A stretch of DNA of 64,000 bases from an uncultured Lachnospiraceae bacterium. GTDB taxonomy: Bacteria; Bacillota; Clostridia; Lachnospirales; Lachnospiraceae. The DNA lies in the NCBI GenBank assembly GCA_947177165.1, contig CAMWTP010000003.1, positions 1 to 64,000 of the forward strand. Direction: 5' to 3'. Shown piece after piece: positions 51,731-60,964 of the stretch. A program made the position numbers and the translations under genes. The notes under the pieces are model-generated. The model had not been told where the DNA came from and ran no database searches. It was given only the letters and a program-made list of their open reading frames with translations. Each line of letters starts with the position of its first letter. Positions within the stretch are counted from its first letter, which is position 1.

Positions 51731-53154
51731 ACAGTTCTCCCGTCAGTTATGATTGATTCATATCTTTTTATCGGAAAAGATTCCAGAATGCATTTTCTCG
51801 CATCCTGCAGACTGCCAAGCACTCCGTCCGCAATCATCTGCACTGCAAGGTTTCCGATTGCCGTCGCCTCAACCGGTCCCGCCAGAACCCTGCTTCCTGT
51901 TGCCTCCGCCGTCAGACGGTTTAAGTAATCCGCGTTCGCGCCGCCGCCTATGATATGTATGCTGTCATAGTGCCTGCCAGTCCTATCCTCAATTTCTTTT
52001 TTGGCATTCGCATAGCACTTGGACAGACTGTTGTAGATCACTGCCGCCACTTCCGCGATTCCCTCCGGTTCCTTCTGCCCAGACTCCCTGCACGCCGCTT
52101 TCACTTCCTCTGTCATATTGGCAGGTGCGAGAAATCGGTCATCATTGCAGTCCACAATCGACGTGATGTCACATTTTGATGCCGCCTCACAAATCTCACC
52201 AAATCCAAGTGCACCGCCGATTTCCTTTTTGACAGACTGTATCATCCAGAGTCCCATGATATTTTTCAGATAGCGGAAACGGTACTGATAACCGCCCTCA
52301 TTTGTGAGATTGCGCTGTCTGCTCTCCTCGCTGCAGTCTGCCCCCTGCAGCTCTGTTCCCATCAATGACCACGTTCCCGAGCTGATGTAGAGCACGTCTT
52401 CCTCTCCCGCAACGGGAACTGCCACTACAGCGGAACCAGTGTCATGTGTCGCCGGAAGTACGACTTTACATGGATATCCCACTTCCTTCGCGATATCCTC
52501 CTTCAGGCTGCCAAGCTCTGTCCCCGGCTCCTTTATCTGCTGGAAGATGGATGCAGGATATCCCAATTTCTGTATCAGCTCCTCATCCCATTCTTTTGAC
52601 TGGGCATTCACGAGCTGTGTTGTCGTCGCGTTCGTGTATTCCGTCACTGCTTTTCCCGTCAATAAGTAATTAAAATAGTCGGGAATCATCAGCAGCTTTG
52701 ACGCTTTCCCGAGCGCGGCTGGATTCTTTGTTTTCAATGCCATCAGCTGATAGATTGTGTTGAAAATCTGCTTCTGGATTCCGGTTCTGCCGTACAGTTC
52801 CCTCTCTGCAATCAGCTCGTAGACCTTTTCGTCCATATTTTTCGTGCGCTCATCGCGGTATGCGACCGCATTTCCAATCCGCTCATCATTCTGGTCCAGA
52901 AGTACGAAATCAACCGCCCATGTATCGATTCCCACCGATACCGGTATCTTCCCAAGCTCCCTGCACTTCTTCATTCCTGTCTTGATTTCCTCAAATAGCG
53001 CATCGACATTCCATATCTTCTCTCCCTCATGCTCCTCCATGCCGTTCGGAAACCGGTAGACTTCCTCCAGCACCATTTTTCCGTTTTCCATATGTGACAA
53101 TATGTGGCGTCCGCTTGACGCGCCGATATCGACCGCGAGATAATACTTCTCCAT
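51727..53154 (-). CDS. rhaB: Rhamnulokinase
   Basis: FGGY-family kinase of 475 residues that phosphorylates L-rhamnulose with ATP. LAVDIGASSGRH is the N-terminal phosphate loop; GIDTWAVDFVLLD holds the catalytic Asp; ATHDTGSAVVAVP and IHIIGGGANADYLNRLTAEA are later family blocks. The start was placed at MEKYYLAVDIG; 24 upstream codons in frame are unlike kinase sequence. First gene of the operon. Confidence 0.94.
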   Translation of the reverse strand: MEKYYLAVDIGASSGRHILSHMENGKMVLEEVYRFPNGMEEHEGEKIWNVDALFEEIKTGMKKCRELGKIPVSVGIDTWAVDFVLLDQNDERIGNAVAYRDERTKNMDEKVYELIAERELYGRTGIQKQIFNTIYQLMALKTKNPAALGKASKLLMIPDYFNYLLTGKAVTEYTNATTTQLVNAQSKEWDEELIQKLGYPASIFQQIKEPGTELGSLKEDIAKEVGYPCKVVLPATHDTGSAVVAVPVAGEEDVLYISSGTWSLMGTELQGADCSEESRQRNLTNEGGYQYRFRYLKNIMGLWMIQSVKKEIGGALGFGEICEAASKCDITSIVDCNDDRFLAPANMTEEVKAACRESGQKEPEGIAEVAAVIYNSLSKCYANAKKEIEDRTGRHYDSIHIIGGGANADYLNRLTAEATGSRVLAGPVEATAIGNLAVQMIADGVLGSLQDARKCILESFPIKRYESIITDGRTV

Positions 53155-53179
53155 GACAATCCCAACCTTTCCGAACCTT

Positions 53180-53230
53180 TTCACTCTGCGCTGCCTCATG
53201 GTATTATCATAACGCATCCACCGCAAATAA
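53180..53230 (-). promoter_or_regulatory. Probable rhamnose operon promoter region
   Basis: On the minus strand a -10-like TATGAT lies near 53204-53209, about 50 bases before rhaB. Only T-rich sequence, belonging to a terminator stem, occupies the -35 place. A weak -35 fits an activator-dependent promoter, for which the AraC-type protein at 55.6-56.6 kb is a candidate. Confidence 0.4.
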
Positions 53231-53233
53231 AAA

Positions 53234-53262
53234 AGGACACCTTTTGTCTAAAAAAGTGTCCT
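53234..53262 (-). terminator. Terminator after the toxin-antitoxin pair
   Basis: AGGACAC (53234-53240) and GTGTCCT (53256-53262) form a stem; on the minus strand it is followed by TTTTTT. It separates the toxin-antitoxin genes from rhaB. Confidence 0.8.
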
Positions 53263-53297
53263 GATTTGCCATATAGAAAATTGAGGTCTGGAAGAGA

Positions 53298-53654
53298 CTA
53301 TAATTCTCCAAATATATCCTTAAATACATCTTCACCATACTTATCATATAATTTCGCAGCCAAATCATAACAATAATTATCATCTCTTTGCGAAATTACC
53401 ATAATATTCATTGTCATTTTATCCAGAACCAAAGTATATACAACCCTGATTCCGATTCCCTTGTACTTTATTTTGAAAAATCCTGTCAGATTATTACCCT
53501 TTTTGTTTCCTAGCGGTTTTCCATAACCATTCGGACTTGGCAAAGGCGCTTTTGAGACCTTTATGATACCTGCCAATACCTGCCTGCGGATACTTCCTTC
53601 AATCTTCTCATAATCTTTCTTTGCCTCATCTGTTATACGTATATTCCATGCCAT
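53298..53654 (-). CDS. RelE/ParE-superfamily toxin
   Basis: A 118-residue basic protein of the RelE fold: MAWNIRITDEAKKDYEKIEG, then GYGKPLGNKKGNNLTGFFKI, GIGIRVVYTLVLD and MNIMVISQRDD. RelE toxins cut mRNA at the ribosome. It overlaps the stop of the antitoxin gene by one base. Slightly longer at the C-terminus than classical RelE. Confidence 0.85.
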   Translation of the reverse strand: MAWNIRITDEAKKDYEKIEGSIRRQVLAGIIKVSKAPLPSPNGYGKPLGNKKGNNLTGFFKIKYKGIGIRVVYTLVLDKMTMNIMVISQRDDNYCYDLAAKLYDKYGEDVFKDIFGEL

Positions 53655-54004
53655 TATTCAAATTCCACGCTTTCAGAAATTTCTTCCAGTTCTTCTATCG
53701 AAAAGCCTTGGTCTTTTACAAATGTCTCAAAAGCAGATGTATTACTATCTACCCTGCTTTCTGCAAGCTTCATTAACCTGATATTTTCAATTTTTTCCAG
53801 GAGTTCTTCCAGCCTGGCTGACTTTTCCTGTATTTCTCTATATTCTTTTACAGATAATAATACAGCAGTTGGCTGATTATTTTTCAATATGATATATTCA
53901 TTATTGTTTTCTGCTACATCATTAAAGATTTTCCCCGCCTTCCCCTGGCTAAAATCAGATATCGGAACAAGTCTTTCTGTTAAATCTAATAAAGTTACAC
54001 CCAT
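53654..54004 (-). CDS. Phd/YefM-type antitoxin
   Basis: A 116-residue partner of the RelE-like toxin. The N-terminal DNA-binding Phd/YefM-like part contains LVPISDFSQGKAGKIFNDVA and YIILKNNQPTAVLLSVKEYR; the C-terminal acidic helix (FSIEELEEISESVEFE) should block the toxin. Antitoxin-first order with one-base overlap is typical. Confidence 0.85.
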   Translation of the reverse strand: MGVTLLDLTERLVPISDFSQGKAGKIFNDVAENNNEYIILKNNQPTAVLLSVKEYREIQEKSARLEELLEKIENIRLMKLAESRVDSNTSAFETFVKDQGFSIEELEEISESVEFE

Positions 54005-54191
54005 AGCATCAGCCTCCCTATTGTTCTGATTATATACCTTGCTTTTATTATATGCAATATTTTCATCAGAATATTCATTAAAATTTATAACAGTTCAGCC
54101 TTTGGCTTCCTGTTACAGGCTTTAAATGGCTGTGCTGCTAAACCATTAATAAGTTTATTATATTCGCGCCACACCGAATATCAAATCGAAT

Positions 54192-54566
54192 TTAATTTGT
54201 ATCATGTATAAGCTCTGCTGCCAGCTTAACATACCGAAGGATTCCATATCTGGTACATCTTCCTGAAAAGCATTTGTTGTAAAATATCCTCGAAATCCGC
54301 CTGCGCCGGAGCATTACCCGATCTTCTTTCTCCGGATTTGCTCCCCCTTCCCGCACAGGACAGTCCCGATTCAATTTTTTGTCATCATACGCCGGCATCC
54401 CCTGCATGGGCAGTATCGTCAGCTCAATCCGCTCGCTCTTGACATTCAGTATCATTGTTCCATGATGATACTGCTGCAGATACTGCTCAAAATTCTCCCC
54501 CCGCTCATAGGGGCTGTGTGAGATATAGAGATTTCCTTCACAGTCACCCCGCAAATCCAGCTCCAC
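54192..54566 (-). pseudogene. Relic of a GDPD-like polysaccharide gene
   Basis: The first 50 residues (MELDLRGDCEGNLYISHSPY, then YHHGTMILNVKSERIE) resemble the GDPD-like protein of the polysaccharide locus (IESDIRDLDGRLVISHNP, then FAINIKADGL). The rest has no such likeness and is rich in Arg and Cys, as after a frameshift. The N-terminal HRG catalytic segment is missing. A decayed copy. Confidence 0.55.
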
Positions 54567-54894
54567 GCCAATTATAATTTTGTAAATTAGTTAGCATTGT
54601 CACAGCCCGGTGGACTGACCATCTGTAAATCATAGATACCTTATATAAAACCAACGAAAGATTCAATCATCTTACAGTTGATAAGCTGAATAACGGAGCT
54701 ATGCCATACTTCGAATATTTGTTTGTAGAAATGTAAAAAAACACACTTGTCCCGCATTTCTCGAAATGATATAATACTCACTGTGATGCATCATAATTTC
54801 TCGACACACTTCTAACGATTCGATCAATCTGCGGGAAGATTGTCTAAAGAATTTTTTCTAAAAATATCTCATTTTAACAGAAAGGATTACGAAA
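54567..54894. other. Gene-free stretch
   Basis: I see no gene or clear signal here. A few AT-rich promoter-like strings occur but no RBS-supported frame. Confidence 0.4.
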
Positions 54895-55289
54895 TGATTA
54901 ACACACAAGAGAATACTTTTCAAAACGCCACTGTTTTGATGTCAGGCCCGCTTACCATGTTGGTATCCTTGATTTCACACTATTTCCCAAATATCCCGAA
55001 TTTTATGCCACCAACAAGATGATGAACATCCGAAAGCACTATATTTATAATGACAAATTCCCCCTGAATGTGTTAGACTTAAATCAAACCGAATTGGCAA
55101 CAGACGAGGATAAAGTATGGAAACTCGAAGCGGGAAGAAGCCGAGCGCGTCGCACGTACTGTCAATCGGGATTTTAAGAATCAGATTGCAGAAAGAGATT
55201 CTATTATCGCTGAGCAAAACAATACTATCGCTGAAATGGAAGCACAGATCGCTATGCTCAAAGCTCAATTAGCCCAAGCGAACCACTAA
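54895..55289 (+). pseudogene. Relic of an Rpn-family nuclease gene
   Basis: Pieces of an Rpn-type protein lie in shifting frames: LVSLISHYFPNIPNFM, then MMNIRKHYIYNDKFPLNVLD with LNQTELATDEDKVW, then after a further shift QIAERDSIIAEQNNTIAEME and AQIAMLKAQLAQAN before a stop. In intact relatives these parts form one C-terminal region. At least two frameshifts are needed to join them. Confidence 0.7.
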
Positions 55290-55567
55290 TTGTTTCTCAT
55301 TTTGAACACGTCAGATTTCAGGAACTGTTGGGAAATAATCCTTCCCGCAGTTCCCGAATGTCGTCTTCAATTCCTACTCCTCAGTTTTCTAAATCAAGTT
55401 TCCCGACATTTTAGTTCCACGCCCATTCTATCAGCCAGAAATCAAACCTGCGATCAGCCCAATTCCCAGCGGCTATTTCTGTTCAAGCAGGATATTAATT
55501 TCCATGACAAAAGTATATCGTACTGAGCAAATATACTTGCAAATCAAACCCATACCCATGCCTGATT
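55290..55567. other. Gene-free stretch with hairpin
   Basis: GGAACTGTTGGGAA (55312-55325) faces TTCCCGCAGTTCC (about 55333-55345), a hairpin without a T run. AGGAACTGTTGGGAAATAAT resembles the start of the decayed element at 18462. Nothing else recognised. Confidence 0.4.
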
Positions 55568-56560
55568 TCAGGAGGAAATATTGTTCCTATCGACCCGGTA
55601 TTTCCTCGGTGTCATTCCATACTGCCTCTGAAAAATACGGTGAAAATAGCTCAGATTGTCATACCCCACAGACAGTCCGATATCCATGACAGACATTGCC
55701 GTATTCTGCAGCAGATACGCCGCCTGGTTCAATCGTTTTTCCTGCACCAGATCGGTGTAATTGCGCCCTGTTCTTTTCTTAATCTCCTTTGACAGCCAGC
55801 ACACATCATAGTTCAATAATCCGGCGAGCTCTGTCAATTCCCCGTCCCGGTAATTCTCCTCGATATAGGCGTACACTTCGATGAGCAGCCTACGACCACG
55901 GTTCTCTGTGTTCGTCTCCATCCGCTCCATATGGTTCATCAGCTGCAGAAACAGCAGCCCCATCGTCGCCTGATTGATGCTGCGCCGGTTGGGCTGCCTG
56001 TTCCAGATGGACCAGATCAGGTTTTCCACGAGATTTTGAATCGGAAGGATTCCTGCAACCTTAAAATGCATATATCCTGCCTCCTCGTTTTCGCCGGTCA
56101 GACAGTCGATCACGAAATCGCGCAGCAGATTTCTCTCCTCACCAATCATTTCCAGAACATAGTCAAAAAACTCCGGCAGAATAATAAAATTAACCGCAAT
56201 ATCGTCCTCCGAGGCGGGATAGATCTCCTGCTCTGCCCTCTGATTCAGGAAAAGCATCTCCCCCTCCTGAAGCCATACATCCTCCCCGTCAATCACATGA
56301 TGCGTGCTGCCGCAGCACATGTAGATCACCTCGATGTAATTGTGCGTGTGCTTCGGAAAATGGATAAAACGGGTGTGAGGGCGCACCTGTATCAGCTTGC
56401 CCGCATCAAGGAGCTTTTTCGCATCAACAATATACGCATCCCTGATCCCCGTCTCCTGTGACATATAGATCGCTGTCTCAATCTCCGTATCGCCGTTTAA
56501 TATGCGCGTCTCCTCCGCTGTTATTTTTTTGAGTTCCGTGTATAATTCCTCTGTGATCAA
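55568..56560 (-). CDS. AraC-family transcriptional regulator
   Basis: A 330-residue regulator. An N-terminal cupin-type sensing domain (HFPKHTHNYIEVIYMCCGS, LQEGEMLFLNQRAEQEIYPA) precedes two C-terminal helix-turn-helices (LTELAGLLNYDVCWLSKEIK, NTAMSVMDIGLSVGYDNLSY, then HRIFQRQYGMTPRKYR). The start codon is TTG with AGGAG upstream. As the only AraC-type gene near the rhamnose operon it may be its activator, though a toxin-antitoxin pair and relics lie between. Confidence 0.9.
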   Translation of the reverse strand: MITEELYTELKKITAEETRILNGDTEIETAIYMSQETGIRDAYIVDAKKLLDAGKLIQVRPHTRFIHFPKHTHNYIEVIYMCCGSTHHVIDGEDVWLQEGEMLFLNQRAEQEIYPASEDDIAVNFIILPEFFDYVLEMIGEERNLLRDFVIDCLTGENEEAGYMHFKVAGILPIQNLVENLIWSIWNRQPNRRSINQATMGLLFLQLMNHMERMETNTENRGRRLLIEVYAYIEENYRDGELTELAGLLNYDVCWLSKEIKKRTGRNYTDLVQEKRLNQAAYLLQNTAMSVMDIGLSVGYDNLSYFHRIFQRQYGMTPRKYRVDRNNISS

Positions 56561-56573
56561 TGTCCGCTCCTAT

Positions 56574-56933
56574 TTATGCCTTCAAAAGCTTCTCCCACCG
56601 CTCCTGCTGAAATCCCGGACAGACGCCGTTCTCTGTCACCAGAAGCGGACGTTTTACCAGCATTCCATCTGTGGACAGCAATTGATACTGCTCCTCCTCA
56701 CTCATCCCAGGCAGCCTGTCCTTCAGTTTCATCTCCTTATATAGATTGCCGCTCGTGTTGAAAAAACGTTTCAGCGGCAGTCCGCTCTCCTCATGCCATT
56801 TTCTCAGTTCCTCCGCTGTCGGATTCTCCTCCCTGATAGAACGGATCTGAACTGCACTGCCCGTTTCCTCCACCCATTTTAAAGCCTTTTTGCAGGTACT
56901 GCATTTCTCATAACATAATATCACTGGTTCCAT
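56574..56933 (-). CDS. ArsC/Spx-family thioredoxin-fold protein
   Basis: A 119-residue protein with the redox CxxC of the family (CYEKCSTCKKALKWVEE) and LVKRPLLVTENGV near the C-terminus. Members include Spx, MgsR and arsenate-reductase-like proteins. Whether it binds RNA polymerase like Spx or acts as a reductase cannot be told. TAGGAGGAG precedes the ATG. It follows the pfkA terminator and ends 13 bases before the AraC gene start. Confidence 0.85.
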   Translation of the reverse strand: MEPVILCYEKCSTCKKALKWVEETGSAVQIRSIREENPTAEELRKWHEESGLPLKRFFNTSGNLYKEMKLKDRLPGMSEEEQYQLLSTDGMLVKRPLLVTENGVCPGFQQERWEKLLKA

Positions 56934-56949
56934 AATCTGCTCCTCCTAA

Positions 56950-56987
56950 AAAGAACCCACTGGCCAAATCACAGTCAATGGGTTCTT
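56950..56987 (-). terminator. Terminator after pfkA
   Basis: AAGAACCCA (56951-56959) and TGGGTTCTT (56979-56987) form the stem. On the minus strand TTTTTA follows; the plus strand also has a T-rich tail. Confidence 0.8.
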
Positions 56988-57003
56988 GTTTTATTTATTT
57001 CTC

Positions 57004-58077
57004 TTAATCACCAAAGCTGATGCCAAGCATCTTTGCTTCCTTGATAATCGTGGAATCCGGGTCAACCATCTTGAGCTTGCCCGCCACATCCGCAAGAGGC
57101 ACTTTCACAACCTCTCTGTTCTGATATCCAACCATGTATCCATACTCGCCCTTGAGGATCAGCTTGGATGCCTCTGCGCCGAGTCTGCTTGCAAACACTC
57201 TGTCATAGGAGTTCGGGCTGCCGCCTCTCTGTGTGTGTCCGGGAACTGTGACGCGCACCTCCATCCCGCTCTTTTCCTTGATCTTATCAGCGATCTCGTA
57301 GGAAACACTCGGGTATTTGTAGTCTGCCATGTACTTCTTATATTCTTTCTTCGAGAGTGCAGCCAGTTCTTTTGATATCGCGCCTTCTGCCACCGCAAGA
57401 ATGGTAAACTTGCTGCCACGGTCGGAACGCTTCTGGATCGCCTTGATAATTTTGTTGATATCATACGGTATCTCCGGTATCAGGATAATGTCCGCTCCGC
57501 CTGCCATACCTGCATTGAGCGTCAGATATCCTACCTTATGTCCCATGACCTCCACGATAAACACACGTCCGTGCGATGCGGCAGTCGTGTGGATCTGGTC
57601 GATGCACTGTGTCGCGATATCGACAGCACTCTGGAATCCAAAGGTCATGTCGGTTCCCCACAGGTCATTGTCAATCGTCTTTGGCAGCGTCACGACATTC
57701 AAACCTTCCTCACGCAGCAGGTTTGCGGTCTTGTGCGTACCGTTACCGCCCAGGATTACCAGACAGTCAAGGCTGAGCTTGTAATAGTTGTGCTTCATCG
57801 CCTCCACCTTGTCCAGTCCGTTTTCATCCGGATCACGCATATTCTTGAACGGCATGCGGGAACTTCCGAGCATCGTGCCGCCCTTTGTCAGGATTCCTGA
57901 GAAATCTGACGGCGCGAGCATCTTGTACTTGCCATAGATCAGCCCCTTGTAGCCGTCAAGGAAACCGAACAGCTCCACTTCCTTGCCCGCATTGAACAAT
58001 CCCTTTGCCACGCCGCGCATTGCCGCGTTGAGTGCCTGGCAGTCGCCGCCACTTGTTAACATTCCGATTCTTATCAT
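57004..58077 (-). CDS. pfkA: 6-phosphofructokinase
   Basis: Glycolytic phosphofructokinase of 357 residues. It has LTSGGDCQALNAAMRG at the N-terminus, GGNGTHKTANLL where ATP or PPi is bound, and LPKTIDNDLWGTD at the active site. Gly after GGN is typical of ATP-dependent enzymes; Lys in PKTIDND is typical of PPi-dependent ones. The mix leaves the phosphoryl donor open. The Asp of the usual GGDG is Asn here. AGGAGG precedes the ATG. Confidence 0.93.
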   Translation of the reverse strand: MIRIGMLTSGGDCQALNAAMRGVAKGLFNAGKEVELFGFLDGYKGLIYGKYKMLAPSDFSGILTKGGTMLGSSRMPFKNMRDPDENGLDKVEAMKHNYYKLSLDCLVILGGNGTHKTANLLREEGLNVVTLPKTIDNDLWGTDMTFGFQSAVDIATQCIDQIHTTAASHGRVFIVEVMGHKVGYLTLNAGMAGGADIILIPEIPYDINKIIKAIQKRSDRGSKFTILAVAEGAISKELAALSKKEYKKYMADYKYPSVSYEIADKIKEKSGMEVRVTVPGHTQRGGSPNSYDRVFASRLGAEASKLILKGEYGYMVGYQNREVVKVPLADVAGKLKMVDPDSTIIKEAKMLGISFGD

Positions 58078-58154
58078 GGGAACCTCCTTCTTCGCATTCA
58101 GTATCTGCGCATTATTATTTCCGTATTATGATGTTTATATGCTGTTTGCCACAC

Positions 58155-58236
58155 TTAGGAACTTTTAAAGAATTAATCTTTACATCCGCCTTGCATAAAA
58201 GCGCCATCCGCAAAGTCAATTCTTAACAGTTCCTTA
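58155..58236. repeat. Inverted-repeat unit upstream of pfkA with conserved core
   Basis: TTAGGAACTTTTAAAGAATT (58155-58174) faces AATTCTTAACAGTTCCTTA (58218-58236). In the loop lies CCGCCTTGCATAAAA (58186-58200), which recurs exactly at 63224-63238, also in the loop of an inverted repeat. The other parts of the 312-base gap between pfkA and the peptidase gene show nothing I recognise. Confidence 0.55.
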
Positions 58237-58389
58237 GGTATTCTTCCTCTGCACACGTTTTCGACATGTCCCTTGTAAACATGCCCACAAGTACATACGA
58301 AAAATCCACCTGCGTGGCTGCCTTATATAACATTATAAACCTTTTTTCTGAATCGAACAACTTTATCTGGAAAATTTTTGAATAAAACT

Positions 58390-59019
58390 TTATTCCGCAT
58401 ATACCACCCGCACCGCATACACTCTGTTCCGATAGCGGGATAGTTTTGTCAGCTCATTCTCCAGAGGATCCATACAGATGTAATCCTCATCCTCTGCCCC
58501 CACAACCAATACATAGTGATAATTTCCCAGCCCACGCATCCGCACGCGCACAATCGGATAATGACCAGACGCAAGACACTGCGCGATCTGTGTCTCCGAT
58601 ACCTCCGAAAAAACATCTGCAGCATATCCCTCGATCTCCCCGATTGCCGCCCACTGGATGTTTCCCTCTCTGTCATACACCTGATGATCCGAAAAAATCT
58701 GATTCAGTGCGCCTGGCGTAATCACGACTCCCGTCTCCATGCTGACTGCAGACGCGATGCAGGTCACCAGACAGCCGGAAGACTTCATGGTAAACCGTGA
58801 ATCGCCAAGCAGATCGGCCGCCCATGTTTCATCATCCTGACGATATGTAACGACTTTATTTACAGGCATCTCCATCTGATTTGGTTTCACGGTCACACTG
58901 CCGTGCAGGCGCAGAAACAAGAATCCTGCTGCCGCAATCACAACCCCCGTCAGGACACATAATAAAACTATTTTCACCCGGATTGACTTTCTATCTCGCA
59001 TTTTATACTCTTCCTCCAT
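58390..59019 (-). CDS. Membrane-anchored C39-like (papain-fold) peptidase
   Basis: A 209-residue protein with one N-terminal transmembrane helix (KIVLLCVLTGVVIAAAGFLF) and an extracellular papain-like domain. The candidate nucleophile Cys is in KSSGCLVTCIASAVSME, His in GNYHYVLVVGAED and Asp/Asn in YICMDPLEN. Peptidase_C39_2-type proteins occur widely in Firmicutes; substrate unknown. A second ATG six codons in has GGAGG further upstream and is an alternative start. Confidence 0.78.
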   Translation of the reverse strand: MEEEYKMRDRKSIRVKIVLLCVLTGVVIAAAGFLFLRLHGSVTVKPNQMEMPVNKVVTYRQDDETWAADLLGDSRFTMKSSGCLVTCIASAVSMETGVVITPGALNQIFSDHQVYDREGNIQWAAIGEIEGYAADVFSEVSETQIAQCLASGHYPIVRVRMRGLGNYHYVLVVGAEDEDYICMDPLENELTKLSRYRNRVYAVRVVYAE

Positions 59020-59175
59020 GATTTCCTGTTAATATGACACAACTGATAATTGACGCATATCTTTTCAAGATAAGCAAAAAGGAATATCACTACGCGGATA
59101 TTCCTTCATAATCGATTAAGAAATTTTTCCACAGCCTCAGCGTGTACATGAAAAATTGGTAGCGCAAGCGGCTTT

Positions 59176-60942
59176 TTACGATTCCTTCTCCGCTTCCTCC
59201 ACAATCCGAATGTGCACATCACGAAGCTGCTTCTCATCCACGGCCGCGGGAGCGCCCATCATCACGTCCTGCGCAGTCTTGTTCATCGGAAACGGGATAA
59301 TCTCGCGGATACTCTCCTCGCCTGCGATCAGCATCACCATGCGGTCGACGCCGGGTGCTATGCCTGCGTGCGGCGGTGCACCATAGCAGAATGCATTGTA
59401 CATCGCGGGGAACTTCGCCTTCACATCCTCCTCGCCAAGTCCTACGATCTGGAACGCCTTCACCATGATCTCGGGATCGTGATTGCGGACTGCGCCCGAC
59501 GACAGCTCGACACCGTTGCACACAAGGTCATACTGGTACGCGAGAATATCAAGCGGCTCTTTCGTCTCCAGTGCCTCCACGCCGCCCTGCGGCATAGAGA
59601 ACGGATTGTGGCAGAACTCCAGCTCACCGGACTCCTCACCGATCTCGTACATCGGGAAATCGACAATCCAGCAGAATTCATAGCAGTCCTTCTTCATATA
59701 ACCGTCAAACGTATTCGCAAGTGTCTTTCTGATCACGCCTGCTGTCTTCTGGGCCGTCCTCAGATCGCCTGCCGAAAGCGCGACAAAGCTGCCATTTTTC
59801 AATCCAAGCGCCGCGATCACCGACTCTTTCTTCTCCTGCACAAATTTTGAGATACCTCCGACAAGCTCCCCGTTCTCGTCAAGACGGAACCAGTATGTCT
59901 TCTGCGCGCTCACAACCTCGATATCTGCACACATCTTGTCGATCTGCTTTCTTGTCCCTGTAAAGCTGTCCGCGACAACCGCTTTGACCGTCTTTCCCGC
60001 AAACGGCTCAAAGCCGCAGTCCGCAAGCACATCCGTCGCATCCTGCACCAGCAGGTCAATGCGCAGATCCGGCTTGTCCGTGCCATACTTCTCCATCGCC
60101 TCCAGATACGGTATTCTCATAAACGGCGGTTTGGAAGCCTCGTGATAGATTCCGTATTTTGCAAAAATCGGAGGAAGCACGTCCTCTAAGATTTCAAACA
60201 CATCATCCTGACTCGCAAAAGCCATCTCCATGTCGAGCTGGTAAAACTCTCCCGGCGAGCGGTCTGCGCGCGCATCCTCATCGCGGAAACAGGGCGCAAT
60301 CTGGAAATAGCGGTCAAATCCCGAGGCCATCAGCAGCTGCTTGAACTGCTGCGGTGCCTGCGGCAGCGCATAAAACTTTCCCGGGTGGTTTCTCGCCGGC
60401 ACGAGATAGTCGCGCGCGCCCTCCGGGGAAGAGCATGTCAGAATCGGTGTGGTGATCTCCATAAAATCATGTCCGATCATCGCCGCGCGGAGGTCTGCGA
60501 CAATCTTACTCCTGAGCACAATCTTTGCTTTGACATTCGGATTGCGCAGATCGAGATATCGGTATTTCAGTCTGGTATTCTCGTCCGCCTCCCTGGAATG
60601 GTCGATCTGGAAAGGCAGCTCATTGTACTGGCACTTTCCCAAGACAGTAACCTTCGACGGCACGATCTCGATATCTCCTGTCTCCATCTTGGGATTCTTG
60701 GCGCTGCGCTCGCGCACTGTCCCGACGATCTCTAAGGTCGACTCATTGTTGATGCCGCCAAGCTGCTCCATGATCTCCTCGGTCTCGACAACGATCTGTG
60801 TCTTCCCGTAAAAATCCCTCAGGATCAAAAAGCCTAAATTTTTGCTGACCTTGCGCAGATTGTCATACCAGCCGACAAGTTTTACTTCCTCTCCAACATT
60901 CTCCAGCCGCAGCTGGTTACAATTATGTGTACGTCCCTGCAT
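59176..60942 (-). CDS. aspS: Aspartyl-tRNA synthetase
   Basis: Class II aminoacyl-tRNA synthetase of 588 residues. An N-terminal OB anticodon-binding domain (VKLVGWYDNLRKVSKNLGFL) is followed by the catalytic core with FRDEDARADRSPGEFYQLD (motif 2 region), a bacterial GAD insertion and GIAPGVDRMVMLIAG (motif 3). The frame runs over 100 codons further upstream through non-coding leader; the start is set by GGAGGTTA just before ATGATG. Confidence 0.95.
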   Translation of the reverse strand: MQGRTHNCNQLRLENVGEEVKLVGWYDNLRKVSKNLGFLILRDFYGKTQIVVETEEIMEQLGGINNESTLEIVGTVRERSAKNPKMETGDIEIVPSKVTVLGKCQYNELPFQIDHSREADENTRLKYRYLDLRNPNVKAKIVLRSKIVADLRAAMIGHDFMEITTPILTCSSPEGARDYLVPARNHPGKFYALPQAPQQFKQLLMASGFDRYFQIAPCFRDEDARADRSPGEFYQLDMEMAFASQDDVFEILEDVLPPIFAKYGIYHEASKPPFMRIPYLEAMEKYGTDKPDLRIDLLVQDATDVLADCGFEPFAGKTVKAVVADSFTGTRKQIDKMCADIEVVSAQKTYWFRLDENGELVGGISKFVQEKKESVIAALGLKNGSFVALSAGDLRTAQKTAGVIRKTLANTFDGYMKKDCYEFCWIVDFPMYEIGEESGELEFCHNPFSMPQGGVEALETKEPLDILAYQYDLVCNGVELSSGAVRNHDPEIMVKAFQIVGLGEEDVKAKFPAMYNAFCYGAPPHAGIAPGVDRMVMLIAGEESIREIIPFPMNKTAQDVMMGAPAAVDEKQLRDVHIRIVEEAEKES

Positions 60943-60964
60943 CATTAACCTCCATACAGTAACA

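Noticed and set aside
54840-55022. 60-residue plus-strand protein
   Set aside because: It is one fragment of a frameshifted Rpn-family gene.
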